Source: Isoetes taiwanensis (taxonomy: Eukaryota; Streptophyta; Lycopodiopsida; Isoetales; Isoetaceae). Taken from it: DNA of 64,000 nt. The notes under the pieces were generated by a model. It was given only the letters and a program-made list of their open reading frames with translations, searched no databases and was not told the DNA's origin. Position numbers and translations under genes: made by a program. Position 1 is the stretch's first letter. Every line of letters begins with the position of its first letter. Positions 33,660-45,667 of the stretch are shown here, piece after piece. The DNA is taken from positions 16,044,386 through 16,108,385 of the forward strand of contig JAJEKV010000003.1 in assembly GCA_021234155.1 (NCBI GenBank), in the 5' to 3' direction.

Positions 33660-34860
33660 TGGTATTTTTACAAGATATTGGTTTTTGATTCTACAATGCA
33701 ATCTTTTGCTGCAAAACCCGCCTTTATTTCCTTCACTTTATACGTTTCTAAGATTTGTTGCGGATTCTAAAAGAGTTTAGAGTTTTAGGCCCTCTGTTTG
33801 CTTCCAACTTCTTGGATATTCACGGCTTCTTTGGATTATTCATAGTAACCGACCTTTAGCTTCAATCAACAAATGGATTCTTGTGCACACAACGGGAGGA
33901 TTATTCCATGCAGCTTTTCGAGTCGTCGTGCCGGTCGGTCAAGCGATGGCCATATGGAGCATCAAAATCATATGGATTGATAAACAATGGTTTCATTGTG
34001 AAGAGAAATAGCTGTAGGCTGAAGTAACGTGGAATGCTATGAGCAAGCTTGCTTCAAAACCTCTATCCTTGATCTCGCTTCAGCGGTACATTACGGAAAC
34101 CTACTCCACATCACCAAAGCTGGGCGATTCTCTTCACTTGTTAAACCAAAGCCGGGGCAGCAGGTGAGAAAGTGTCACTAAGTTCTTTATGAACCTCACC
34201 AATTATTCTTCTTGCGAGTAGCGTTGATGTTGTTGTCTTTCATGCAATGGTTTGTGAATAAAACATTATTGTCAAAGCATATCAATGTCTAAAGCTTTTA
34301 TTTGATTCAAATTTATTTTTGTTACTAAAGGTTTGTGAATAAAACATTATTGTAGAGCATATCGGGTGTCAAAAGCTTTTATTGATTCAATTTTATTTCA
34401 CTAGTAAAATTCTATTTTCTAAATTAATATCAATCTAACCAATTTCTTTCCTTTTCGTTCATGCGGACTATAGAATCTCTCAATCCATCAATTCCACATG
34501 ACATTTTTCTTGATGCACGAAGTCAACATGATGTTGATCAACATTCTTGTACTAGAGAATCCAATAAATGAAGATCAAGTTCAATTAGTCTGCCACCATC
34601 GGTACCAACCACCACTGCGCATGGCGAAGACCCTATTGATGTGTTGTTATTATGGTTGGTTGGTTGGTTGGGTTTTCGATGCGCCAAGTAAATAGGCTAG
34701 CGCCCCCTGCAAGTTGTTTGATAGGCAAATCAGCGAAGATGTATATATTATCTTAAGCAGCTATCTATTTTGAGTGCTTCAAAATTGCTATAATACTCTT
34801 CTTTGTCTTCAATGGCTTAATAAATTTTTAAAAATAATATGCTTTTAAAAGCGTATGTAA
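33660..34860. other. Insertion interior, with an 81-bp tandem pair at 34249-34410
   Basis: Two units begin GGTTTGTGAATAAAACATTATTGT (34249 and 34330) and continue AGCATATC, AAGCTTTTATTTGATTCAA. No other feature or gene is supported. Confidence 0.45.
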
Positions 34861-34865
34861 TTAAG

Positions 34866-35862
34866 TTACATTAGGCCTTTTTCCCGGCCCATACGTCTTA
34901 AAATCATTGAACTAGGATTGGGCCACATCGGCATATAAGACACCATGGCTTTTAGTGGTAACTTTTAAAGGCGATGTCGCATTTCAAGTCCAGGTACAAT
35001 CATGGTGTCACATTTTCTTAGGAAAACCCCGCCACAAAATCGACGACAAACATGGCCAATCCGGGGCTTTTCGGCGCTGAGTTTTAGGATGTGTTAGAAA
35101 AGTGCATGCGAGGATGTTTATCGCGGATTTGTGCCCCGGCATGAAGCGCGAGATTGCGGAAGGACCTGAAGCGCCCGGTTGTCAAGAAATTGCGAGGCGC
35201 CACGAAGCGCCCGGTTGTCAAAAAAAGTGCGGGCGCCCTAAGATTGCGGGCCGGGCCTCGTTTTGGCACAAAGGGCAGCTTTCTTTCGCTTGAGAAGATC
35301 GAAGGCCGAAGATATTGTTGTTGCCAGTCGCGAGAATTGCGAAAGAAGCGAATATGGCCTCAGGAAGTAAGATTTGAGCAAATCCGCGAACAAAGGGCGA
35401 AGTCTGGCCGAATTCTTACTTGATTATATTGTTGACCACCTGAGGAGGAATTGCGGCATGGAAATGGGATAAGCTTTTGTACCAATTCCTTGATAATCGA
35501 TTCAAGTTTTGAGCTCTGGCGCACATAAAAAGCTGAAGGCGATCTTATCCAAAGGCGATGGCTGGCGTTAGATGGTTTACCAAAATAAGTTAGGCTTTTT
35601 GTTGATCTTTGCGATTCATCTTCAAAATCAAGGGGAAAGGCGGGACCGAAATTGCGAAGAAGCGGCATGTGGAAAAGCTCAAATATAAGACCGTCTCATA
35701 TTCATATGACATGTCTTATATTTTAGCAATGGAAAAGTGATTTTTTAGGGGCGTGTCTTATTATGGCGTGGAGGTGATGTGGAGCTTAAAAAGCGGTGTC
35801 TTATAAAAATGTGACCATAAAATCTATTTAGCGTGGAAAAGGGCCTTATGCTATAATATTAT
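34866..35862. mobile_element. Candidate inverted-repeat element
   Basis: The left end TTACATTAGGCCTTTTTCC and the right end, complement TTATAGCATAAGGCCCTTTTCC, are similar inverted ends about 1 kb apart. Near each end a TATAAGAC-type phrase recurs in opposite orientation. Inside, GAAGCGCCCGGTTGTCAA is repeated at 35168 and 35206 in GC-rich sequence. No transposase is seen. The assignment is tentative. Confidence 0.3.
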
Positions 35863-35963
35863 AGTTACTCGGGCTTCATATTAGTTTTTTTTTTTTTTTG
35901 TTATAATGCTAGATATTAGATATTCATGTTTTGCATGTTTACATGTTTTACATATGTTTGGTT

Positions 35964-36297
35964 TTAGGGCCGAAGAACCAAAATTTTTAATATAACAACC
36001 AACACACAACTACCATTAACATTAATTATCACAACCATTGGATCCAACACATTTAAATTAAAATCCCCTTAAACCCCCTTTGGTTTGGGTGCATATTCAC
36101 CACGAGGGGTGGCCGGTAAGCGGCCGAGAGCCCTTATAATTATATTTTGCGCATTACAAAATCAACACCATATAGTATTTTGCTTCAAATCTTATAGTAT
36201 TTTGCAAATCTTGTTATCTGATATAGCAAATTTTGTACTTGCATACCCCAACAAGCGAGGAATTTTTCGTGCGGTGTAGATTAAGGAATAAGGGGTG
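35964..36297 (+). mobile_element. Family-X core, half copy
   Basis: Left arm and centre only: TTAGGGCCGAAGAACC, CAACACACAACTACC, GGTTTGGGTGCATATTCACC and GTGTAGATTAAGGAATAAGG. It ends abruptly against Element A's LTR at 36298, and the right arm is absent. Confidence 0.7.
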
Positions 36298-36845
36298 TAG
36301 TTAGAAATTTCTGCACTCTGTTTTTGACTATTCTTGGTTGTATTTTGCCAAATCCGACCACAAAAATTACTTTTGCTTATCAAATGACAATCGACCAATT
36401 GCCTATATTCCTTATCATCATTCTGATTACATTTGCTTTGGAAATTCTCAAAAACTTCGTCAGCAACTCAAAATCCCAATCTCGATCTTTGTTTTCAGAT
36501 TTGTTGCTATTGACCAAATTTTGGCCGCACTTTGAGCTCGAATAACTCACAAACTATATTTTCTGACTTGGTGGAAGCTTTACCATTGGTTACCTACAAC
36601 TTTTTGACCAAGTCTACGGTGATTGACTCAAAAATCGATCTGCGTATCAATACCACAAATGTTTTTGGCAAAGGTGCCAATTTACGGAAATGGGAAGGTA
36701 TAAAACTTCAAGTTTTGAACTTGTCTTTGAAATTAGCTTGCATAGATTGATCACCTTAAAGTGATGCGGAGGTTCTAACCCCAATTTGGTGAAAACTCAA
36801 GTTGGTTCCTTAATGGTTGATCCTTAAGCGGGTTTAGGGTCAACA
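36298..36845 (+). repeat. Element A 5' LTR, second part
   Basis: Continues the LTR from GTTAGAAATTTCTGCACTCTG and matches 44840-45385. It ends TTTAGGGTCAACA at 36845. Removing 33200-36297 restores a 1918-bp LTR against 1898 bp for the 3' copy. Confidence 0.88.
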
Positions 36846-36886
36846 TTTTTGGAGGGTTCTCACAGAGATCTCTACTGGATTTTTGA

Positions 36887-37870
36887 ACTCATGGCTCCAA
36901 AACAAAAGTTTCGGTGAGCAAGAACCAATGGAAGATCAGGAGACTTGAGCCTTTTAGATATAGATCTCTTCCCCTAATTTTGCAAGTGGATTACTTCAAA
37001 GCCTACCTTATCGATTCGAGTTGAATATGCCTACTCCATTGCCTACTTTTGATTCCAGCATGAGTGCTAATACTTTTCTAAAGTCTTTGAAGATTATTAC
37101 GGGGATTTTGGCTTCAAAAAGGATGCAAGCTATCACAATTTGAAAAGTGCTTTAAAGAGGAAAGTGAAAATTTGGTGCTTGGGTGACTTATGAGAAGCTT
37201 ATGGGAACCACTTCTTGGGATGACCTTGTCGCAAGTTTTTGGACGGGTTTGGAAAGCGTCTTTGCTCCTAAAGATCTTGTTAATGAGTTGCAAAATTTCT
37301 CCATTTATGGGGTGAAAGTGTGAGCGGTATAAGGAGATTCGGACACCTTCATGAGCAGATGCCAAAAAGTTCAAGTCCTTGTTCCCACACTCTTTTTGGT
37401 GTCCTCCTTTATTAAAGGCTTATCTTCTAGACCAGAAATTCGGGAAGATTATCAAGATTCAAAGCTGCGAAGGTTTTGATTCCATCTACAAAGTTTTTGC
37501 CAAGACCCTTTGAATTGACCAAAATGTTTTCTATCCTACAGGAAAAACACCATAGCTTTCATCATGATCCTTTTTACCACGGCATACTTGATGGTCCTTA
37601 TGAATCTCATCATTCTATCCCTATTTATCTTTGTGCATAAAAGAAAGAAAAAAAAGAAAGGCGATTCTCAGATTTTTTAGAAGTCAAAGGCAGATCGACA
37701 AAGGTGATTTGGCTTTTTTAGCAGTGACCAAACAACTATTAGACTCAAGGCAAGCGGGGCAGGTAGAACTTACCACTGAATGTATTCATTGCAATAGAAC
37801 TTCACATCCGGTGACATTTGTTATTGGCAAATATGTCCTAAATGTAAAAAAAGGTCACTTTGGTAGATAA
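36887..37870 (+). pseudogene. Element A gag with zinc-knuckle region (broken)
   Basis: ATG at 36887, only 41 bp past the LTR, starts MAPKQKF as in Element B. Recognisable pieces are AWVTYEKLMGTTSWDDLVA, NELQNF, TFMSRCQKVQV (retrotransposon gag domain), then CIHCNRTSHP and KKGHFGR (nucleocapsid Cys/His motif, 37780-37870). At least six frame breaks separate them. Gag would form the particle that packages element RNA. Confidence 0.75.
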
Positions 37871-38399
37871 TGTCGGTCATTGCTTTTTTGCAATGAAATT
37901 GGTCTCTCGACCTCGGATGCATTGTTAAAGAATATTTTGCCAAGCAAAGAGGGAAAAAGGAGGCAACTCCTCATGTAAGATTTGCCGAGCCTACTAGCTC
38001 TATAAGGTTTGTACAAGCTCTGAGAGATGCCAAAGAGGAAGAAGTGATGGTGGTACAAACCCCGAAGTATGGGAGATTCCATAAACTTCTTTGAGCCTAC
38101 CAAGTTTGTTCGAGCATTTTAGGAGATCTTTGCCACCACCCACCCCTGTTATGGAAGCCCCTCCTCAAAAATAGCTCCACCTCCCAAACAAAATATGGTA
38201 AGAAAGATCATGACAGTTCTTCAAAAAAAAAAAAAAAATGGTAAGAAAGATCATGACTTTGATGAGTTGGATGTTTTACTAAAAAATTCCAAAGTAAGTG
38301 TGGACTTATTTACATTGTTAAAGATGCACCTGGTTATAGGAAAAAGTTACTACAACAAACTACTTTTAGTGAAGCGGTAACTTGTGTAGGTGTTACAAA

Positions 38400-38630
38400 T
38401 GCCACTAATCTTATTACGGCCCAAAATGAGGAAGATCGAGGTGCCTTTATGTGCTCGGCAACTCTAGGAGGTTATTCTTTTTCCAATGTGTTGTTAGATG
38501 GGGCTCACCTTTAAATATCATGCCATATCATGTTATGAAAAATGTGGGCTCGAGATAGATAAAAAGGACATACATTTTTGTTAAAATCTTTTTCTAATGC
38601 TAAGATAGCACCGGTTGGAATTGTGACCAA
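38400..38630 (+). pseudogene. Element A aspartic protease (broken)
   Basis: LGGYSFSNVLLD-G-(G)S-PLNIMPYHVM-K-CGLEID is the retropepsin-like core, with the active Asp in LLDGG. One G codon is damaged here compared with Element B. The region is followed, as in B, by VVAANFVVVAFEDLG. The enzyme would cut the Gag-Pol polyprotein. Confidence 0.7.
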
Positions 38631-38993
38631 GGTCCTACATTAACACTTGAAGGCATTGTTGTAGCTGCCAATTTTGTTGTTGTTGCTTTTGAAGATCTAG
38701 GGAAGATCTTGAGACATATATGATCTCTTCTTTGGGAAGGAGGTGGATGGCTCTGATTGATGCTAGGCCAATCACAGTACGAAGGGAGATGCACCATTTC
38801 AAATGGCACTCAAGTGGCCACAATCTACAATCAAGATGGTTCTTATGGCTTTAATGGCGAGGTACATTTTATCAAAGAAATGCTTATAGAAGAACCACTA
38901 GGATCCTACAGTCTAGCAACTCTAATACAAAAAACTTGAGTTGATTCCTTTAATTAGAAAGTGTGCACTATACGAAGATGGCGAAGAGGTTGT

Positions 38994-39370
38994 TTATGGT
39001 TTGATGGAGGAATATCAAAGAAATTGAATGTAGCTTCATCTGCGGCTATATTAAAGATCTGCCAATAAACTTTTGGCTAAGGTAGGAAGGATTTTTCCCA
39101 AAAATAACTTCTAATGTAGCAGAATACAAGGCTTTGATTGGGTCTCCGGGGAAGCTAGAGCTATGGATATTTCAATTATACATATCTATGGGGATTCACA
39201 GGTTAGTGCGAGGCGGGTAAATGGTGAATATCAAGCCAAGAATGCTGATATGGAGCTCGAGGAGAAACGAGGTAATGGGAATGCTTGCTCATTTTACCTC
39301 TTGGGAAATTACTCATATCCCAAGGGGCGAGAATTGGGAAAGGCGATGCTTTGTCTTGAGACACTTTGAT
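38994..39370 (+). pseudogene. Element A extra RNase H, upstream of RT
   Basis: The frame reads LWFDGGISKKLNVASSAAIL, giving the first catalytic Asp in FDGG (39003-39005). It continues with AEYKALI (catalytic Glu), IIHIYGDSQV (Asp) and HIP-RG-NWE-A-DALC (final Asp). The D-E-D-D set and the spacing match the plant/archaeal-type RNase H (aRH) that some plant gypsy elements carry in addition to their own. It lies between protease and RT, not after the RT-RH pair. Three indels break the frame. Confidence 0.8.
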
Positions 39371-39499
39371 GACTTATTTATCGAGGAGCTATACAGGAGG
39401 AAGATTTCGATGAGGATGAGGCTAAGGAGCTCTGTCCCATACTAGTTATAAATGCATCGAGGAAAAGGCAATCAATGAAGTTATAATCAACAAGCATGG

Positions 39500-40350
39500 C
39501 GGGAAAGAACTTCTGTTTTTGTGGGAGATCTTTTGACACACAAAATAAGGAAGAGATCAATAAATTCTTTGAAGAGAGAAGTGATGTGTTTGCTTGGGAT
39601 TATTCTGAGCTTATTGGTATCAAAAGGAGGTATGTCAATTTGAAATTAAAATTAAAGAAGGGTGTAAGCTTGTCTTCGAGAAGTTAAGAAGAATAAATGC
39701 TTCACTTTTAGATCTAATCAAAGATGAATTGCATAAGATGTTGGATCAGGTGTCATTGTAGAGATCATCAACCACTGAATGGGTATCTGCATTGTTCAGT
39801 GGAAAAAGAATGGAACTTTGAGAATTTGCATAGATTATCGAGATTTGAACAAAGCCACTATAAAAGATTGTTATCCCTTGCCTTTTTTGGAAGAAATTCT
39901 ATATGCTGTTGCAGGGAAAGACATGTACTCATTCTTGGATGGCTTTTCAGGGTTCAACCAGATTAGTATCAAAGAGGAAGACCAGCCAAAGACCTCATTT
40001 ATCACTCCATGGGGTACTTATGCTATGAAAATAATGCCATTTGGCCTAATGAATGCCCTAGACTACCTTCAAAGAGCAATGGATGTCATTTTTCAAAACT
40101 ATGGCTGCTGAAGAATTTAGAGTGTATTTGGATGACCTTTGCTTGGGTTCTCATGCTAATAACCATGTGGAATTGCTTGCAAAAATCTGTTCTTTATGCA
40201 GGACTTCAGGAGTCAATCTAAATCCAAAAAAATGCATCTTTTTTGCATCCAAAGGACAACTCTTGGGACATGAGGTATCCAGCCAAGGTATTCAAGTTGC
40301 TCAAGATAAAGTTGAAGCTCTCAAAGCTGGGTACCTCCCAAGAATTTGAA
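39500..40350 (+). pseudogene. Element A reverse transcriptase (broken)
   Basis: NKEEINKFFEERSDVFAWDYSEL leads into [38 protein letters not shown] (first catalytic Asp), TSFITPWGTYAMKIMPFGLMNA, YLDDLCLGSHA (catalytic Asp pair, 40125-40136) and LNPKKCIFFASKGQLLGHEVS. These are the seven RT motifs in Ty3/gypsy order. Two frame shifts and one stop interrupt it. Confidence 0.92.
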
Positions 40351-40399
40351 GGCGAGGTTAAGAGTTTCATTGGTATGACAAGTTTCCTTAGGATGTATA

Positions 40400-40780
40400 T
40401 TCAAATTTTGCTCATATCTTAAGTCCTATCTCTAGGTTGACCAGGGATAGGAAGTTTTCTAAATTTGAAAGCAAGCACATACCTATCACATGGACTCGAG
40501 TGCCAGAAGCTTTTGACTTTCTTATTTTATCCATATGTGAAGCTACTCTTTTAAAAAACCAGATTTGAGCTTTGCCATTTTGGGGTTTATATCATTGTTA
40601 CTAAAAGGCTATAGGTTTAGCCATTTTGCGGGATAAGCACACCATAGTTTTTGCAAGCAAGCAATGGTCTACGCTCTTGAAGAAAGATATATCAGAATAG
40701 AAAAAAGTCTTTGCTGCTCTCATGTTCCTCATCAATAGGCGGGGGCACCTACTTCTAAAAGCCAAGTTCAAGTTCATATG
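40400..40780 (+). pseudogene. Element A gypsy RNase H and connection (decayed)
   Basis: After RT come the thumb/connection (SPISRLTRD, WTRVPEAFDFL) and remnants of the normal Ty3/gypsy RNase H (HTIVFASKQWSTL, then FAALMFLINR). These correspond to the Y-x-SK.L...E..Y..IEKE motif. It is more degraded than the upstream extra RNase H. Confidence 0.55.
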
Positions 40781-40946
40781 AAGCAAAATCAATGGGATTG
40801 CTATTTGGTAAAAGCAACTAATAAACCAAAGATCAAAGGTGGGCTTGTAAGTTGCAAAGTTATATATATTTACGTAAAAGAGTTGCACTTGACACGAAAT
40901 CCTAGCCTCTACTTGCCTTATATATTTTTTTGATCATGAGGATGAA

Positions 40947-42340
40947 TTGAATATTCTTGACACTTCATTTGCGGTAGCACATTTAGAAACAACTCGGGGA
41001 GATCAAGCCCAAGGAGGATGGCAGCAACCTATTAGGGATTTTTTGCAACATGGATTCACTTCTCCAAACCTCACTCCAAATCAGAAAAGAAGACTTAAGG
41101 ACAAGTGCAGACAATTCAAGCTGATAGAGAATATCCTATGCAAAGTTAACAGGGATGGAATCTTGCTGAGGTGTGTAAGTGAAGAAGAATATGCCTTGAT
41201 CATTAAAGAGATGCATAAAGGTATCTGTGGGGGACATTTTGCTGGGGATACCACTGCAAAAAAGATTCTCAGGTCTGGATATTATTGGCCTACTGTTTTT
41301 AGGGATTGCTATGAAGTTATAAAGACTTGCCATCAATGTCAAATTTTTAGTAAAAGAATTTTATTGCCAGGGTAAAAGCATGTTAAGGTGTACCACTTTT
41401 GGAACCAGCAAAAGTACATACACTAGGTACTTCAGAACTGGAGACTTTCTCATTTTGCTTTTCATTAAAACTAGTATAAAAGTTCAAAAAAAAAGTCAAG
41501 AACGTGTTAATATTCAAAGTTAAGATAAAATATAATGCTATGGAAGACCAAAATATATATAAAAGTTCTAACATATACCTTTTATTGACATATTACACAG
41601 GTACCCAGTACCCAGTCTTGGGTACCTTTTTAGGTACTTTTTTGGTCACTAAATAATACTTTTTAAGGGACACCCTAACATGCTTATACCGTCGGCTGCC
41701 TTAAAATCCTATCATATCTCCGGGACCTTTTCAAATCTGGGGGGCTAGATTATATTGGCCCTATTAATCCTTCCTCTGGTCAGCATCAACATATTATTGT
41801 AGCTCTGATTATTTCACTAAGTGGTAGGAGGCTATACCTTTGAGACAAGCTAATGCCCTTACAAGCGCAAAGGTTCTTACATGAATTTATTTGCTCAGAT
41901 TTGGTATTCCTTTCCGGATACATTCTGATAGGGGTACCCCCTTTGTTAATGAAGTCATTGCTAACTTGTTGAGCATTTTGAAGGTCAAGCACACCAAAAG
42001 TTCTTCTTATTATCCTCAGGGTTAATGGACAAGCTGAAGCTACTAACAAAGTGTTGAAAAATATCTTTGAAAGCGGTGGAGATTAACAAAAGGATTGGCA
42101 TATCAAAATAGTGGATGCCCTTTGGGCTTATAGAGTCACTTTCAAAACAGCTACAAATCATACACCTTTCAATTTGGTTTATGGCATAGAGGCAGTTCTA
42201 CCAGTAGAACTCGAATTACCTTCCTTGAGATTAGCTCACAAATTGTGCTTACCTTTTGAACATGCTTTCTGGGAAAGATTGGATGCCCTGTTACATTTGG
42301 ATGAGTACAGAATGGATGAGAGAACACAAACTTGTTGAAA
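40947..42340 (+). pseudogene. Element A integrase (interrupted by a MITE)
   Basis: The HHCC zinc finger is clear at about 41206-41346 (MHKGICGGHFAGDTTAKK, SGYYWPTVFRDCYEVIKTC, HQCQIF). The catalytic triad follows: Asp in LDYIGPI (41748-41750), Asp in HSDRGTPF (41927-41929) and Glu in GQAEATNK (42036-42038). The D-to-E spacing is about 36 codons, as in D,D35E integrases. A 324-bp MITE splits the zinc finger from the core. A C-terminal region, VDALWAYRVTFKTATNHTPFNLVYGIEAVLP, is also intact. Confidence 0.9.
41368..41691. mobile_element. MITE in the integrase, hAT-like ends
   Basis: Comparison with Element B shows a clean extra segment. Its ends are inverted: CAGGGTAAAAGCATGTTAAGG on the left, and CCTAACATGCTTATACC on the right (complement GGTATAAGCATGTTAGG). 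The CAGGG start is typical of hAT elements. Inside is GGTACCCA...TGGGTACC. No transposase, and the 8-bp duplication expected for hAT could not be resolved. Confidence 0.7.
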
Positions 42341-43487
42341 AAGGCTAAAGGGAATGGCTGCATTCAAGGCTGCACACAAAATACAAGGCATCTTCAAAAA
42401 AGGGGAGCTTGTTCTCAAATGGAACAAGTCAAAGGAGGATTCAGGTGGCAAATTTGATAACATTTGGGAAGGGCCCTTTGTAGTGTTGGGTCCTGCAGGT
42501 ACTAATTCTTATTAGTTCTGAGGAAGTTGCCGGGGATGCCTTTGCCAAATCCTATCAACATCTTGCACACTGAAAAGGTATTGGGACCAGCATGCTTGCT
42601 TGTCCCTCTTCTTTCATTAAAGGTTTAGAGATTTATAGTAGGCTTAAAAGTAGTTAAATCAGTTTGATTTTTTTAAGCACATTACTTGAGTAGATAGAAA
42701 CAGTTTGACTTTGAGCACATTACTCTAATAGAATTTGTTTCATGTTCCTAGGTTGATCTGATCAGGTAATAGTGCAAATGATCTCAAAACGAGGGTTGAT
42801 ACTAATGATTACCAAGTGTCATATGCAGGAGCATCCTTCTTCCATTGTTATTCACCTGCCCTAAGCATTCCTACCATCCATCCGAGCCTCTTATTCTTGT
42901 TTTCCATACCTTAACAACACTCTGCAAAATCACCTTCACCATCATGGCGAGTTGCAAGGGTTTGAGACTAATTGGTTTATGTGTTTCCATGACAGGTGCA
43001 CTCTTCTTTCATATTTTTCATTTGTCTTAAGTAGCCCTACCTCCCATTTGAACTCCTTATTCTTATTCTCATTCCCTAAAAGAAAAGCACTCTGCAATTC
43101 ATCTTTACCATCCTGTGAGTTGCACTTGTTGAAGACTAGGAGGAAGACATACATTTTCTTGTTTTGGCGAAGTTTCAAGCGGTTGCACACATACTTTACC
43201 CCATTTCATCATCACTTTGTCATATTCACACTCACTTTCATCTCATCTCACTCATTATATTCCATTCACCATCATTTCATCACCATCTTGTCATTTTCAT
43301 ATTTATACGCCTTTTCTCACTTACCATCTTTGCATTCACATTATTCCATCATCACATTCATACTCATTTCATCAACATATACATTTCACACTCTTATAGA
43401 CACCTTGGTACAAGTTGAAGACCCCTCTAGTTGTTCATCTTTGATATTATATGGCTGAGGGGAGGCCTTTTTCTTGTTTTGGCGAGA
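42341..43487 (+). other. Element A C-terminal tail and 3' untranslated region
   Basis: The pol tail continues to about 42665 (GKFDNIWEGPFVVLGPAG, SYQHLA, KVLGPACLLVPLLSLKG). An untranslated stretch of 820 bp follows, with CAT-rich, degenerate repeats at 43200-43400. A purine run (GAGGGGAGG) at 43456-43464 is a poor polypurine-tract candidate, about 24 bp from the LTR. Confidence 0.6.
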
Positions 43488-45385
43488 TTTTGCCCCCAAA
43501 AGGGCAACATGCTAATTGTGGTCTATACATTCACACTAGGTCAACTTATCTTAAAAGACTAGGTCAAAGTTTGGAAGAATCTTGGTATTCAACATTGATG
43601 TGGAGGTCAAAAGGAATTCATTCTTCAAGTTAGCAAGTGCTCAAGGTTCAAGACTCACATGAGGTACTTTATTTGAGGTCAAAATGCTTAGTCAAAGAAT
43701 ATGCTCTAGAAGATCCTGGGTTATGAAGTTTGGAAGATATTGCTCGAAGTTTGGAAGATTCCCTTATATGGTTCCATCCTTGTCACTTTGCTTTTTGCCT
43801 GGCCATTTTTCCCTTCTTACATCCCTAACCTATTTTGTTATCATTATTTGCTAATTTTTCCATGATATCTCTCTTATATGTCCACTTTTACACCATTACC
43901 TTCCAAATTTGCTTCTTCTTTGCCATAAACATTTACCCCATACTTTGCTTAACCATAGACCTTGTTTTTATATCCATATCTTATTATTTTCCATTTCCAC
44001 CATCCACATGGGCCCTTGTTGCCCCCTTGGCAAACATTTTTGCCTAGTACCTTATGGTCACACCCTTACTGGTTCCCTATTCTTTCAAATCATTTTCATG
44101 GCTCTAGAGCTTAAAATTTGAATACAATTGCTTGATAGCATGGCCTAGGCTTGCAAAGACCTTAAGAAAATATGAGCCTTGAGTATTAAACCATGGAGGA
44201 ACTTCGAAAAAACCCAAAATACAGGAATATTCCCAGCATATACAAAGCGGGAGTTTCACGAATTATACGGTTATGAACCCTAAATCCCAGGAATTGCTGA
44301 AATCATGCCGGAATTGATTCTACCGCCCTCCTAACCCTGCTATTTCTGGATTCCCGCTGCTCCTAAACTTAATGAACCACAAATCAAGCCCTAAGATGCC
44401 GGAACCACTAAATTTAAAAATATATATGGGAAATTAGATCCGAGAAAATTTTGAAGGCCCAGAAGCGTACAAACCTTACTGTGATCATTGCTGAGCATGA
44501 CTAGAAGGATTTTGGAAGACTCTGAGTAGTCCCCGATCAAGTCACAAGAGATTTGGTTGGAAAATTATCTATTGAAATTTTCTATTGACCTGAAGTTGAT
44601 TTTGAAGTACTGAAGTATTATTACCCAACATTATTATGATTGATTTACATTCCTATCAATGAAATTCGATGCCTACTTGAAGAAATTATCTCTGTTATGA
44701 TTCTTTGCAATTTTTCTCTGTTCAAAATTCTACAGAAAATTCCCAAGCACTTTTGATTTCTTTTGGCCCATTTGCCATCAATCCTTGAAACATCACGGGA
44801 CCTATATGTCTTAAAAATCCAAAAAATCCCCTCACAACTCGAGGTTAGAAATTTACGCACTCTGTTTTTACTATTCTTATTTGTATTTTGCCAAATCCAT
44901 TACAAAAATTACTTTGCTTATCAAATGACAATCGACCAATTGCCTATATTCCTTATCATCATTACGGTACATTTGCTTTGGAAATTCTCAAAAACTTCGT
45001 CGGCAACTCCAAAATCCCAATCTCGATCCTTTGTTTTCAGATTTGACTGCTATTGACCAAATTTTGACCCGGCGCTTTGAGCTCGAATAACTCACAAACT
45101 ATATTTTGACTTGGTGAAGCTTTACCATTGGTTACCTACAACTTTTTGACCAAGTCTCTGATGATTGACTCAAAAATCGATCTGCATATCAATACCACAA
45201 ATGTTTTGGCAAAGGTGCCAATTTACGGAAATGGGAAAGGTATAAAACTTCAAGTTTATGAACTTGTCTTTGAAATTAGCTTGCATAGATTGATCACCTT
45301 AAGTGATCGGAGATTTAACCCCAATTTGGTGAAAACTCAAGTTGGTTCCTTATAGTTGATCCTTAAGCCGGGTTTAGGGTCAACA
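43488..45385 (+). repeat. Element A 3' LTR
   Basis: Uninterrupted 1.9-kb LTR, starting near TTTGCCCCC (the TGTTG start is damaged) and ending TTTAGGGTCAACA at 45385. It supplies the reference for reading the split 5' LTR. Confidence 0.9.
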
Positions 45386-45667
45386 AAGCCCTAATGCCCT
45401 TTTCCACTAAAGCAGTAGCCATGGAGCCCAGTCCCTGCAAGAGTGAATAAGTGAATGAAATCCCATTGGGATAAGAAGAACATTACTCTGTATTTGTAGA
45501 TTTCAAACCCCAAAATGGGCCAAGAAATATCGGATCGGGGAGGAATAGGGATCAAAGTAAAAAGAACATAAACAAACGATGCCTTTTCAAGCACAAAGAT
45601 TGAGGATGGAGTGCGAGTTATGACAAACTTGAAGCTTCATCATCATTATCTTTGGTAGTTTAATAAG
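45386..45667. other. Spacer between Element A and host gene
   Basis: Starts AAGCCC, the right copy of Element A's probable target duplication. On the minus strand this would be the 3' UTR of the gene at 45668-46820. Confidence 0.35.

Larger units (their letters stand above)
33200..36297. mobile_element. Composite insertion inside Element A's 5' LTR
   Basis: The left edge begins TATGTAGCATAATAGAGGGGG, a family-X outer-arm end. The right edge is the left half of a family-X core (35964-36297), stopping at AATAAGGGGTG in the middle of that core, after which the LTR resumes. The intact 3' LTR shows about 22 bp missing at the join. The interior holds a GTGCAT microsatellite, an 81-bp tandem pair and a possible inverted-repeat element at 34866-35862. 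The insertion is either a truncated large X element or a stack of insertions. Confidence 0.6.
31830..45385 (+). mobile_element. Element A: Ty3/gypsy LTR retrotransposon, nested insertions
   Basis: The 5' LTR (31830-33199 plus 36298-36845) is split by a 3.1-kb insertion, the interior runs 36846-43487, and the 3' LTR is 43488-45385. LTR length is about 1.9 kb on both sides once the insertion is removed. The flanks are AAGCAC on the left and AAGCCC on the right, consistent with an AAGCC duplication blurred by one base. The coding order is gag, zinc knuckle, protease, extra RNase H, reverse transcriptase, gypsy RNase H, integrase, tail. All are broken by small indels, and a MITE sits in the integrase. 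It is the same family as Element B, in opposite orientation. Confidence 0.9.

Noticed and set aside
42952-43458. Long His/Phe-rich open frames near the 3' LTR of Element A (and 53717-54044 in B)
   Set aside because: They lie in the degenerate CAT-repeat part of the 3' UTR; frames differ between A and B, and no envelope-like features such as signal peptide or membrane anchor are consistent.
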